NCBI GenBank assembly: GCA_963971225.1
Contig: CAXARI010000008.1
Coordinates: 1-64,000, forward strand
Length of the DNA stretch: 64,000 nucleotides
Reading direction: 5' to 3'
Source: Melieria omissa
Lineage: Eukaryota; Arthropoda; Insecta; Diptera; Ulidiidae
The position numbers were made by a program, and so were the translations under genes. The notes under the pieces are model-generated. The model was not told the origin of the DNA. It did no database searches and saw only the letters and a list, made by a program, of their open reading frames with translations. Below, in pieces: positions 1 through 51,668 of this stretch (position 1 is the first letter of the stretch; each line of letters starts with the position of its first letter).

Positions 1-30137
<30,137 letters not shown>

Positions 30138-30157
30138 TTATTATTATTATTATTATA

Positions 30158-30214
<57 letters not shown>
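30138..30214. repeat. T12a: short (TTA)n tract with internal TAG
   Basis: 77 bp of TTA repeats between H12 and its duplicated tail. After six TTA repeats there is a TAG, which looks like a duplicated Helitron-end junction, TAG(TTA)6. Confidence 0.95.
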
Positions 30215-30325
30215 GGGCGTTACATAAAAAAGCGTGGCATCGCCCATAGAGTATAGTATGAAGAAACTTGATTTATTGGGCCCATTGACTTCAAGCTTGC
30301 GTGCAAAGCTGCAGGGCCCTACTAG
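30215..30325 (+). mobile_element. Partial 3' tail of the Helitron-like unit (111 bp)
   Basis: The segment matches the last 111 bp of the unit, from GGGCGTTACATAAA through the hairpin to CTAG. It joins the preceding TTA tract at ATT, a three-base microhomology, because the intact unit has GGATTGGGCG at this point. It is not a complete element because it has no TC end. Confidence 0.9.
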
Positions 30326-32805
<2,480 letters not shown>

Positions 32806-32825
32806 TTATTATTATTATTATTATA

Positions 32826-32900
<75 letters not shown>
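32806..32900. repeat. T13a: short (TTA)n tract with internal TAG
   Basis: 95 bp of TTA repeats with one TAG after six repeats, ending at the ATT|GGGCG junction. Confidence 0.95.
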
Positions 32901-33011
32901 GGGCGTTACATAAAAAAGCGTGGCATCGCCCATAGAGTATAGTATGAAGAAACTTGATTTATTGGGCCCATTGACTTCAAGCTTGCGTGCAAAGCTGCAG
33001 GGCCCTACTAA
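32901..33011 (+). mobile_element. Partial 3' tail of the Helitron-like unit (111 bp), CTAA end
   Basis: Same breakpoint as the copy at 30215, but the last base is A, giving CTAA (33008-33011). CTAA still satisfies CTRR. Confidence 0.9.
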
Positions 33012-35839
<2,828 letters not shown>

Positions 35840-35859
35840 TTATTATTATTATTATTATA

Positions 35860-35910
<51 letters not shown>
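35840..35910. repeat. T14a: short (TTA)n tract with internal TAG
   Basis: 71 bp of TTA repeats with one TAG after six repeats, ending at ATT|GGGCG. Confidence 0.95.
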
Positions 35911-36021
35911 GGGCGTTACATAAAAAAGCGTGGCATCGCCCATAGAGTATAGTATGAAGAAACTTGATTTATTGGGCCCATTGACTTCAAGCTTGCGTGC
36001 AAAGCTGCAGGGCCCTACTAG
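35911..36021 (+). mobile_element. Partial 3' tail of the Helitron-like unit (111 bp)
   Basis: Third copy of the tail duplication with the same breakpoint and an intact CTAG. Confidence 0.9.
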
Positions 36022-38544
<2,523 letters not shown>

Positions 38545-38756
38545 TGTGCCGCACTGTACATGAATGCCTTTCTCCGCACGAATGTTTTCCAAGCATACTT
38601 TTAGGCATGCACTGTGAAGTACAGCAAAACTGTTATAAATTCGCTTGGTATAGTCCGATATGGCAAGGATGGTTCTCGAAGAAATGGGCTGTGCGAGAAT
38701 GGTCGAGCGCTTTCCAATTAGAAGTGCAAGAAACTTCGGCGCGATAAGAAAAGTGG

Positions 38757-38764
38757 TATAAAAG
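38757..38764 (+). promoter_or_regulatory. LTR TATA box
   Basis: TATAAAAG in the 5' LTR of element A, about 100 bp upstream of AATAAA. The same site occurs at LTR position 213-220 in all eight LTRs. Confidence 0.7.
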
Positions 38765-38860
38765 CAGCAGTGGCAGCGCAAGGAGTCGAGTCTGTGTTGA
38801 GCAAGCAATGGGGAAACATGCAATAGTAGTAGTGTAAAGTAGAACAAGTGCAAATTTGTA

Positions 38861-38866
38861 AATAAA
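38861..38866 (+). terminator. LTR polyadenylation signal AATAAA
   Basis: AATAAA at LTR position 317-322; in a 3' LTR it would direct cleavage in the following 10-30 bases. Present in all eight LTRs. Confidence 0.65.
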
Positions 38867-38963
38867 GCGATTGTTAGTTTTGACTACGTTGCGCTGGATA
38901 ACTGAAGTTGTTTTATTTTCAAAACCAATCCAAACGAACCTGTGAAGTAATTTTCGTAACATT

Positions 38964-38974
38964 TGGTGTCAGAA
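38964..38974 (+). other. Primer binding site, tRNA-Leu type (element A)
   Basis: TGGTGTCAGAA begins two bases after the LTR. Its complement, TTCTGACACCA, fits the 3' end of an insect tRNA-Leu, whose acceptor stem starts GTCAG. The match stops after 11 bases. The tRNA assignment is inferred from family knowledge. Confidence 0.65.
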
Positions 38975-39040
38975 ATTGAGGATTGTGTTACTGAAGATAA
39001 AAAAAAAAAAAAAAAAAAATTAAATTATAAAAACGCAGAC

Positions 39041-41189
39041 ATGGTTAAACTCGAGCTGCTGAAGGTGGACCAGCTGAAGAAGGAGCTGGCTGCATGGAAT
39101 TTGCCGACTGCTGGAGGAAAGTTGGAGTTGCAGCTGCGTTTGCGGGAGGCGTGTGAATCACGAGGCATTGATTGGGCTGCACACGAGTTCGGAACGCAGG
39201 AACAAGAGGCGTCGGCCAAGGTGGAGGAATCGCCTGCTGGTGCTGCGTCGATGCAAAGTACGGCTGCAGCGGCTACGCCACCACAGGCAATGGACATGAG
39301 CCAGCTTATGGTCGCAATGAAAGGCATGTTTGAAGCTTCCAACCGGAAAATGGAAACGGCGAACCGAGAAGTAGCGGAGCGAATGGAAACAAAACTCCAG
39401 GAAAATGCGGAAAAATTTGAAAATGCGAATCGCGAGTTGTCCAGCAAGCTTCAGGAAAATTCTGCGCGCTTGGAGCAGAAAGTGGAAGAGATTTCGAACA
39501 GGATTAATGTGAAAGTTGAGCACCTGGAGACGCGAGTAGAACATTTAGACAAACGAGTTGACAGTCTGGAGGATTCGGTAAACAGAAAAATCGACGAGCG
39601 GCTTAGAGAGGTACAGCTGCGAGGAAGGGTGCAGTCGGTTGAGGAAAGTTTTGCCATAGAAGTGCCTACTTATGACGGTACTACGTCATTTGACACATTC
39701 AAACTACAATTCACAATTCGAGATGGCTGCTTTGGAGAGTCAGTGGACCAATGTTAGGAAAGGTCGGAGGCTGATACTGGCTCTAAGAGGTCGTGCGGCT
39801 GAGGTAATACAAACAGTTCCGGAAGGTTTGAGAGGTGATTACGAGACCGTCATGAGGGCATTGGCAGCCAGATACAGTGACGAGCACAACAAAACGCTGT
39901 ATTATTGCGAGCTGAAGAACCGCTGGCAAAGAGCAGACGAGGCGCTGCAGACGTATGCAGCAGACATTGAGCGGCTCGTACAGTTGTGCTACCCGAAATT
40001 CGGCGCTGATTATCTCGAGAGGATGAAGATTGAGGCGTTTATTGAAGGTCTTCATGACCCGGAGACACGACGCAGTGCATTGATGATGGGCAAGCCGACA
40101 TTCCGTGAGACGGTGACAAGCGCATTGACGTATGAGGCGGCCTGGAGGGGAAGTTTTCGACATTCATCTGCGGAGATGCATGGGGTCCAATCTGGACGTG
40201 TCACGCAAAGCCAGACAGTGAGCTCGGGGGCACCAGCGGGGCTGCGGGCAGTATCATCTCGAGTCAGTTGCTGGCGATGTGGCAAGCAAGGCCACATATC
40301 ACGAGACTGCCATCTGCGAGAAAAGCGTTCCGGACAAAAGACGTCGCCAAGAAGGGATGACGCTCTGCCACACCATTCGTGCGAGACCGAACGCAGGCAT
40401 AATTCGCAGGCCGAAAACGAGGGACAAATTGTGGATGTTCGGTCGGTAAGAGTTCTGCAAGAGGAAGATTGGCTTGCGGAGAGGCTACAGAAGGACCAGC
40501 GCAAGGATACGGATCTCGCGAAGATCATCAAAGGCAAAGCGCAGAGATTACGGCCGGACTGGCAGGAGATGGCTGGTGAGAGCCCGATCGCGAAGGCTTA
40601 CTGGGCACAGTGGCAAAGTCTACGTCTGCAGGATGGCTGCCTATACCGCGAGTGGGAGAGCAGGGATGGCAGGACCAGAAAATCCCTAATAGTGGTCCCG
40701 AGAGGCCGGATCGACGATGTCATCGAGGAAAACCATAACGACTCCAGTGGAGGGCACCTAGGCATCGCAAAAACTGTCGCCAAGATAAGAAGGCGGTTCT
40801 ATTGGGTAGGATGCCAGGAGTCTGTCGCTGAGTGGATCAGAGGCTGTAATCGGTGTTCGGCTGCGAAAGGGCCGAGGAGAAGATCGCGGAGCCGCACTCA
40901 ACTAGTTGAAAGCAGGTTGGCAGCGAGCTATGGTCTAGGGGCTAACCCAGAGGGGTTCCAAGAAGGCAATCTGGTAATGCTTTACAACCCGCAGCGGAGG
41001 AAAGGTTTGTCTCCACAGCTTCAAACGTCATGGGAAGGACCGTACAAGGTCGTGACCAGGGTTAATGACGTGGTGTACAGGGTGCAACGCTGCGGCAACA
41101 GAAACGCCAGGTTGAAAGTAGTCCATTTGGAGCGCCTGGCGTCTTACTCCGGCGGAGCCTCGGTACTTGTTCGGGACGAACAAGTCTAA
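39041..41189 (+). pseudogene. gag-integrase fusion gene of element A, frameshifted
   Basis: The start at ATG 39041 follows an A-run of 21. Residues 5-37 form a SAP-type DNA-binding motif (LKKELAAWNLP...GGK...L...RL). Residues about 87-200 are a heptad-rich coiled coil, 205-370 resemble a retrotransposon capsid (LRGRAAEVIQ region), and 408-421 are a CX2CX4HX4C knuckle. Next, with no protease or polymerase, comes an integrase HHCC finger (HX6H then CNRC), followed after only about 55 residues by the GPY/F module (WEGPYKV). The integrase DDE core is absent. The frame is broken by a tandem 7-bp duplication, ACAATTC at 39706-39712 and again 39713-39719, inside the capsid-like region. The first part then stops at 39757, and the rest stays open to 41189. 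The GANPEG variant separates it from B-D (GVNPEG). A Gag-like structural role is likely; integrase activity is not possible. Confidence 0.88.
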
Positions 41190-41218
41190 GTGATGGGCAG
41201 TGATACGATGAGAGATTC

Positions 41219-44807
<3,589 letters not shown>

Positions 44808-45224
44808 TGTGCCGCACTGTACATGAATGCCTTTCTCCGCACGAATGTTTTCCAAGCATACTTTTAGGCATGCACTGTGAAGTACAGCAAAACTGTTATA
44901 AATTCGCTTGGTATAGTCCGATATGGCAAGGATGGTTCTCGAAGAAATGGGCTGTGCGAGAATGGTCGAGCGCTTTCCAATTAGAAGTGCAAGAAACTTC
45001 GGCGCGATAAGAAAAGTGGTATAAAAGCAGCAGTGGCAGCGCAAGGAGTCGAGTCTGTGTTGAGCAAGCAATGGGGAAACATGCAATAGTAGTAGTGTAA
45101 AGTAGAACAAGTGCAAATTTGTAAATAAAGCGATTGTTAGTTTTGACTACGTTGCGCTGGATAACTGAAGTTGTTTTATTTTCAAAACCAATCCAAACGA
45201 ACCTGTGAAGTAATTTTCGTAACA
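44808..45224 (+). repeat. B 5' LTR, 417 bp
   Basis: Outer left LTR of the concatemer, same sequence as the element A LTRs by eye; TATA box at 45020-45027, AATAAA at 45124-45129. Confidence 0.92.
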
Positions 45225-45226
45225 TT

Positions 45227-45237
45227 TGGTGTCAGAA
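45227..45237 (+). other. Primer binding site of body B
   Basis: TGGTGTCAGAA two bases after the LTR, as in element A. Confidence 0.65.
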
Positions 45238-45299
45238 ATTGAGGATTGTGTTACTGAAGATAAAAAAAAAAAAAAAAATTAAATTATAAAAACGCAGAC

Positions 45300-47439
45300 A
45301 TGGTTAAACTCGAGCTGCTGAAGGTGGACCAGCTGAAGAAGGAGCTGGCTGCATGGAATTTGCCGACTGCTGGAGGAAAGTTGGAGTTGCAGCTGCGTTT
45401 GCGGGAGGCGTGTGAATCACGAGGCATTGATTGGGCTGCACACGAGTTCGGAACGCAGGAACAAGAGGCGTCGGCCAAGGTGGAGGAATCGCCTGCTGGT
45501 GCTGCGTCGATGCAAAGTACGGCTGCAGCGGCTACGCCACCACAGGCAATGGACATGAGCCAGCTTATGGTCGCAATGAAAGGCATGTTTGAAGCTTCCA
45601 ACCGGAAAATGGAAACGGCGAACCGAGAAGTAGCGGAGCGAATGGAAACAAAACTCCAGGAAAATGCGGAAAAATTTGAAAATGCGAATCGCGAGTTGTC
45701 CAGCAAGCTTCAGGAAAATTCTGCGCGCTTGGAGCAGAAAGTGGAAGAGATTTCGAACAGGATTAATGTGAAAGTTGAGCACCTGGAGACGCGAGTAGAA
45801 CATTTAGACAAACGAGTTGACAGTCTGGAGGATTCGGTAAACAGAAAAATCGACGAGCGGCTTAGAGAGGTACAGCTGCGAGGAAGGGTGCAGTCGGTTG
45901 AGGAAAGTTTTGCCATAGAAGTGCCTACTTATGACGGTACTACGTCATTTGACACATTCAAACTACAATTCGAGATGGCTGCTTTGGAGAGTCAGTGGAC
46001 CAATGTTAGGAAAGGTCGGAGGCTGATACTGGCTCTAAGAGGTCGTGCGGCTGAGGTAATACAAACAGTTCCGGAAGGTTTGAGAGGTGATTACGAGACC
46101 GTCATGAGGGCATTGGCAGCCAGATACAGTGACGAGCACAACAAAACGCTGTATTATTGCGAGCTGAAGAACCGCTGGCAAAGAGCAGACGAGGCGCTGC
46201 AGACGTATGCAGCAGACATTGAGCGGCTCGTACAGTTGTGCTACCCGAAATTCGGCGCTGATTATCTCGAGAGGATGAAGATTGAGGCGTTTATTGAAGG
46301 TCTTCATGACCCGGAGACACGACGCAGTGCATTGATGATGGGCAAGCCGACATTCCGTGAGACGGTGACAAGCGCATTGACGTATGAGGCGGCCTGGAGG
46401 GGAAGTTTTCGACATTCATCTGCGGAGATGCATGGGGTCCAATCTGGACGTGTCACGCAAAGCCAGACAGTGAGCTCGGGGGCACCAGCGGGGCTGCGGG
46501 CAGTATCATCTCGAGTCAGTTGCTGGCGATGTGGCAAGCAAGGCCACATATCACGAGACTGCCATCTGCGAGAAAAGCGTTCCGGACAAAAGACGTCGCC
46601 AAGAAGGGATGACGCTCTGCCACACCATTCGTGCGAGACCGAACGCAGGCATAATTCGCAGGCCGAAAACGAGGGACAAATTGTGGATGTTCGGTCGGTA
46701 AGAGTTCTGCAAGAGGAAGATTGGCTTGCGGAGAGGCTACAGAAGGACCAGCGCAAGGATACGGATCTCGCGAAGATCATCAAAGGCAAAGCGCAGAGAT
46801 TACGGCCGGACTGGCAGGAGATGGCTGGTGAGAGCCCGATCGCGAAGGCTTACTGGGCACAGTGGCAAAGTCTACGTCTGCAGGATGGCTGCCTATACCG
46901 CGAGTGGGAGAGCAGGGATGGCAGGACCAGAAAATCCCTAATAGTGGTCCCGAGAGGCCGGATCGACGATGTCATCGAGGAAAACCATAACGACCAGTGG
47001 AGGGCACCTAGGCATCGCAAAAACTGTCGCCAAGATAAGAAGGCGGTTCTATTGGGTAGGATGCCAGGAGTCTGTCGCTGAGTGGATCAGAGGCTGTAAT
47101 CGGTGTTCGGCTGCGAAAGGGCCGAGGAGAAGATCGCGGAGCCGCACTCAACTAGTTGAAAGCAGGTTGGCAGCGAGCTATGGTCTAGGGGTTAACCCAG
47201 AGGGGTTCCAAGAAGGCAATCTGGTAATGCTTTACAACCCGCAGCGGAGGAAAGGTTTGTCTCCACAGCTTCAAACGTCATGGGAAGGACCGTACAAGGT
47301 CGTGACCAGGGTTAATGACGTGGTGTACAGGGTGCAACGCTGCGGCAACAGAAACGCCAGGTTGAAAGTAGTCCATTTGGAGCGCCTGGCGTCTTACTCC
47401 GGCGGAGCCTCGGTACTTGTTCGGGACGAACAAGTCTAA
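45300..47439 (+). pseudogene. gag-integrase fusion gene of body B, 2-bp deletion
   Basis: The frame is open from ATG 45300 through the SAP motif, coiled coil, capsid-like region, CCHC knuckle (C408, C411, H416, C421) and up to the first histidine of the integrase zinc finger (H563). There, two bases (TC) present in A and C are missing at the 46994/46995 junction. The frame shifts and stops at 47081. The remaining zinc finger and GPY/F tail are readable in another frame to 47439. This is the longest uninterrupted gag part in the window, and the upstream A-run is 17 long. The stop removes only integrase remnants, so a Gag-like protein could still be made; this is inference. Confidence 0.88.
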
Positions 47440-47468
47440 GTGATGGGCAGTGATACGATGAGAGATTC

Positions 47469-47885
47469 TGTGCCGCACTGTACATGAATGCCTTTCTCCG
47501 CACGAATGTTTTCCAAGCATACTTTTAGGCATGCACTGTGAAGTACAGCAAAACTGTTATAAATTCGCTTGGTATAGTCCGATATGGCAAGGATGGTTCT
47601 CGAAGAAATGGGCTGTGCGAGAATGGTCGAGCGCTTTCCAATTAGAAGTGCAAGAAACTTCGGCGCGATAAGAAAAGTGGTATAAAAGCAGCAGTGGCAG
47701 CGCAAGGAGTCGAGTCTGTGTTGAGCAAGCAATGGGGAAACATGCAATAGTAGTAGTGTAAAGTAGAACAAGTGCAAATTTGTAAATAAAGCGATTGTTA
47801 GTTTTGACTACGTTGCGCTGGATAACTGAAGTTGTTTTATTTTCAAAACCAATCCAAACGAACCTGTGAAGTAATTTTCGTAACA
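47469..47885 (+). repeat. Shared LTR between bodies B and C, 417 bp
   Basis: Serves as the 3' LTR of B and the 5' LTR of C; preceded by the GATGAGAGATTC of B and followed by TT and the primer site of C. Confidence 0.92.
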
Positions 47886-47887
47886 TT

Positions 47888-47898
47888 TGGTGTCAGAA
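47888..47898 (+). other. Primer binding site of body C
   Basis: TGGTGTCAGAA two bases after the shared LTR. Confidence 0.65.
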
Positions 47899-48537
47899 AT
47901 TGAGGATTGTGTTACTGAAGATAAAAAAAAAAAAAAATTAAATTATAAAAACGCAGACATGGTTAAACTCGAGCTGCTGAAGGTGGACCAGCTGAAGAAG
48001 GAGCTGGCTGCATGGAATTTGCCGACTGCTGGAGGAAAGTTGGAGTTGCAGCTGCGTTTGCGGGAGGCGTGTGAATCACGAGGCATTGATTGGGCTGCAC
48101 ACGAGTTCGGAACGCAGGAACAAGAGGCGTCGGCCAAGGTGGAGGAATCGCCTGCTGGTGCTGCGTCGATGCAAAGTACGGCTGCAGCGGCTACGCCACC
48201 ACAGGCAATGGACATGAGCCAGCTTATGGTCGCAATGAAAGGCATGTTTGAAGCTTCCAACCGGAAAATGGAAACGGCGAACCGAGAAGTAGCGGAGCGA
48301 ATGGAAACAAAACTCCAGGAAAATGCGGAAAAATTTGAAAATGCGAATCGCGAGTTGTCCAGCAAGCTTCAGGAAAATTCTGCGCGCTTGGAGCAGAAAG
48401 TGGAAGAGATTTCGAACAGGATTAATGTGAAAGTTGAGCACCTGGAGACGCGAGTAGAACATTTAGACAAACGAGTTGACAGTCTGGAGGATTCGGTAAA
48501 CAGAAAAATCGACGAGCGGCTTAGAGAGGTACAGCTG

Positions 48538-48551
48538 CGAGGAAGGGTGCA
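48538..48551. repeat. Left target-site duplication of the 214-bp insertion in C
   Basis: CGAGGAAGGGTGCA, repeated exactly at 48766-48779; bodies A and B have it once. Confidence 0.9.
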
Positions 48552-48765
48552 TTGAATGTCGTATTTTTAACGTGAGTGCCGCCACAGTGTGGCCTAACCC
48601 CACGGTGCTCAAAAGCACAGCGTATCAAAATTAAGCATTGATAAGCGCCCCGAGAGCAAGCTCCCGGTACCAATTGGGTTAATGTAAATGGACATTTCCC
48701 CTCCTTGGTAGGGATCGAGGCCTATCTAAACCTCTGCCGTGCTATGGGTCCGGCACCCGGTTGTA
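48552..48765. mobile_element. Unidentified 214-bp retroposon-like insertion in body C
   Basis: The segment is absent from A and B and is bounded by exact 14-bp duplications, which points to target-primed retroposition. It begins TTGAATGTCG and ends CACCCGGTTGTA. There is no poly(A) tail on either strand and no terminal inverted repeat. It is GC-richer than its surroundings. Either a short SINE or the 3' stub of a 5'-truncated LINE would fit; I do not recognise the family, and the orientation is open. Confidence 0.75.
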
Positions 48766-48779
48766 CGAGGAAGGGTGCA
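48766..48779. repeat. Right target-site duplication of the 214-bp insertion in C
   Basis: Second copy of CGAGGAAGGGTGCA, continuing into the normal gag sequence GTCGGTTGAGG. Confidence 0.9.
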
Positions 48780-50357
48780 GTCGGTTGAGGAAAGTTTTGC
48801 CATAGAAGTGCCTACTTATGACGGTACTACGTCATTTGACACATTCAAACTACAATTCGAGATGGCTGCTTTGGAGAGTCAGTGGACCAATGTTAGGAAA
48901 GGTCGGAGGCTGATACTGGCTCTAAGAGGTCGTGCGGCTGAGGTAATACAAACAGTTCCGGAAGGTTTGAGAGGTGATTACGAGACCGTCATGAGGGCAT
49001 TGGCAGCCAGATACAGTGACGAGCACAACAAAACGCTGTATTATTGCGAGCTGAAGAACCGCTGGCAAAGAGCAGACGAGGCGCTGCAGACGTATGCAGC
49101 AGACATTGAGCGGCTCGTACAGTTGTGCTACCCGAAATTCGGCGCTGATTATCTCGAGAGGATGAAGATTGAGGCGTTTATTGAAGGTCTTCATGACCCG
49201 GAGACACGACGCAGTGCATTGATGATGGGCAAGCCGACATTCCGTGAGACGGTGACAAGCGCATTGACGTATGAGGCGGCCTGGAGGGGAAGTTTTCGAC
49301 ATTCATCTGCGGAGATGCATGGGGTCCAATCTGGACGTGTCACGCAAAGCCAGACAGTGAGCTCGGGGGCACCAGCGGGGCTGCGGGCAGTATCATCTCG
49401 AGTCAGTTGCTGGCGATGTGGCAAGCAAGGCCACATATCACGAGACTGCCATCTGCGAGAAAAGCGTTCCGGACAAAAGACGTCGCCAAGAAGGGATGAC
49501 GCTCTGCCACACCATTCGTGCGAGACCGAACGCAGGCATAATTCGCAGGCCGAAAACGAGGGACAAATTGTGGATGTTCGGTCGGTAAGAGTTCTGCAAG
49601 AGGAAGATTGGCTTGCGGAGAGGCTACAGAAGGACCAGCGCAAGGATACGGATCTCGCGAAGATCATCAAAGGCAAAGCGCAGAGATTACGGCCGGACTG
49701 GCAGGAGATGGCTGGTGAGAGCCCGATCGCGAAGGCTTACTGGGCACAGTGGCAAAGTCTACGTCTGCAGGATGGCTGCCTATACCGCGAGTGGGAGAGC
49801 AGGGATGGCAGGACCAGAAAATCCCTAATAGTGGTCCCGAGAGGCCGGATCGACGATGTCATCGAGGAAAACCATAACGACTCCAGTGGAGGGCACCTAG
49901 GCATCGCAAAAACTGTCGCCAAGATAAGAAGGCGGTTCTATTGGGTAGGATGCCAGGAGTCTGTCGCTGAGTGGATCAGAGGCTGTAATCGGTGTTCGGC
50001 TGCGAAAGGGCCGAGGAGAAGATCGCGGAGCCGCACTCAACTAGTTGAAAGCAGGTTGGCAGCGAGCTATGGTCTAGGGGTTAACCCAGAGGGGTTCCAA
50101 GAAGGCAATCTGGTAATGCTTTACAACCCGCAGCGGAGGAAAGGTTTGTCTCCACAGCTTCAAACGTCATGGGAAGGACCGTACAAGGTCGTGACCAGGG
50201 TTAATGACGTGGTGTACAGGGTGCAACGCTGCGGCAACAGAAACGCCAGGTTGAAAGTAGTCCATTTGGAGCGCCTGGCGTCTTACTCCGGCGGAGCCTC
50301 GGTACTTGTTCGGGACGAACAAGTCTAAGTGATGGGCAGTGATACGATGAGAGATTC

Positions 50358-50774
50358 TGTGCCGCACTGTACATGAATGCCTTTCTCCGCACGAATGTTT
50401 TCCAAGCATACTTTTAGGCATGCACTGTGAAGTACAGCAAAACTGTTATAAATTCGCTTGGTATAGTCCGATATGGCAAGGATGGTTCTCGAAGAAATGG
50501 GCTGTGCGAGAATGGTCGAGCGCTTTCCAATTAGAAGTGCAAGAAACTTCGGCGCGATAAGAAAAGTGGTATAAAAGCAGCAGTGGCAGCGCAAGGAGTC
50601 GAGTCTGTGTTGAGCAAGCAATGGGGAAACATGCAATAGTAGTAGTGTAAAGTAGAACAAGTGCAAATTTGTAAATAAAGCGATTGTTAGTTTTGACTAC
50701 GTTGCGCTGGATAACTGAAGTTGTTTTATTTTCAAAACCAATCCAAACGAACCTGTGAAGTAATTTTCGTAACA
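50358..50774 (+). repeat. Shared LTR between bodies C and D, 417 bp
   Basis: 3' LTR of C and 5' LTR of D; no difference from the other LTRs seen by eye. Confidence 0.92.
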
Positions 50775-50776
50775 TT

Positions 50777-50787
50777 TGGTGTCAGAA
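50777..50787 (+). other. Primer binding site of body D
   Basis: TGGTGTCAGAA two bases after the shared LTR. Confidence 0.65.
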
Positions 50788-51426
50788 ATTGAGGATTGTG
50801 TTACTGAAGATAAAAAAAAAAAAAAATTAAATTATAAAAACGCAGACATGGTTAAACTCGAGCTGCTGAAGGTGGACCAGCTGAAGAAGGAGCTGGCTGC
50901 ATGGAATTTGCCGACTGCTGGAGGAAAGTTGGAGTTGCAGCTGCGTTTGCGGGAGGCGTGTGAATCACGAGGCATTGATTGGGCTGCACACGAGTTCGGA
51001 ACGCAGGAACAAGAGGCGTCGGCCAAGGTGGAGGAATCGCCTGCTGGTGCTGCGTCGATGCAAAGTACGGCTGCAGCGGCTACGCCACCACAGGCAATGG
51101 ACATGAGCCAGCTTATGGTCGCAATGAAAGGCATGTTTGAAGCTTCCAACCGGAAAATGGAAACGGCGAACCGAGAAGTAGCGGAGCGAATGGAAACAAA
51201 ACTCCAGGAAAATGCGGAAAAATTTGAAAATGCGAATCGCGAGTTGTCCAGCAAGCTTCAGGAAAATTCTGCGCGCTTGGAGCAGAAAGTGGAAGAGATT
51301 TCGAACAGGATTAATGTGAAAGTTGAGCACCTGGAGACGCGAGTAGAACATTTAGACAAACGAGTTGACAGTCTGGAGGATTCGGTAAACAGAAAAATCG
51401 ACGAGCGGCTTAGAGAGGTACAGCTG

Positions 51427-51440
51427 CGAGGAAGGGTGCA
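51427..51440. repeat. Left target-site duplication in body D
   Basis: CGAGGAAGGGTGCA, matched at 51655-51668; same site as in body C. Confidence 0.9.
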
Positions 51441-51654
51441 TTGAATGTCGTATTTTTAACGTGAGTGCCGCCACAGTGTGGCCTAACCCCACGGTGCTCA
51501 AAAGCACAGCGTATCAAAATTAAGCATTGATAAGCGCCCCGAGAGCAAGCTCCCGGTACCAATTGGGTTAATGTAAATGGACATTTCCCCTCCTTGGTAG
51601 GGATCGAGGCCTATCTAAACCTCTGCCGTGCTATGGGTCCGGCACCCGGTTGTA
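51441..51654. mobile_element. Unidentified 214-bp retroposon-like insertion in body D
   Basis: Same sequence, site and duplications as in body C, so inherited by duplication of the body rather than inserted a second time. Confidence 0.75.
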
Positions 51655-51668
51655 CGAGGAAGGGTGCA
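51655..51668. repeat. Right target-site duplication in body D
   Basis: Second copy of CGAGGAAGGGTGCA. Confidence 0.9.

Larger units (their letters stand above)
38545..38961 (+). repeat. Element A 5' LTR, 417 bp
   Basis: Reference LTR. TATAAAAG lies at 38757-38764 (LTR position 213-220) and should place transcription start about 30 bp downstream. AATAAA lies at 38861-38866 (LTR position 317-322). This order fits U3-R-U5 read on the plus strand. Confidence 0.92.
47959..50328 (+). pseudogene. gag-integrase fusion gene of body C, 214-bp insertion
   Basis: ATG at 47959 after an A-run of 15. The frame covers the SAP motif and coiled coil and then meets a 214-bp insertion at 48552, where it stops almost at once (48555). 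Beyond the insertion the capsid-like region, CCHC knuckle, integrase zinc finger and GPY/F tail stay open to 50328. C keeps the TC that B and D lack. Apart from the insertion its frame shows no other break. Confidence 0.88.

Noticed and set aside
39025..40783. Minus-strand frames of 61-161 codons inside the gag-integrase bodies
   Set aside because: They are antisense shadows of the plus-strand gag-integrase frame.
48552..48765. Possible intron in gag of bodies C and D
   Set aside because: It lacks GT...AG ends, is absent from A and B, and has exact 14-bp flanking duplications that point to insertion.
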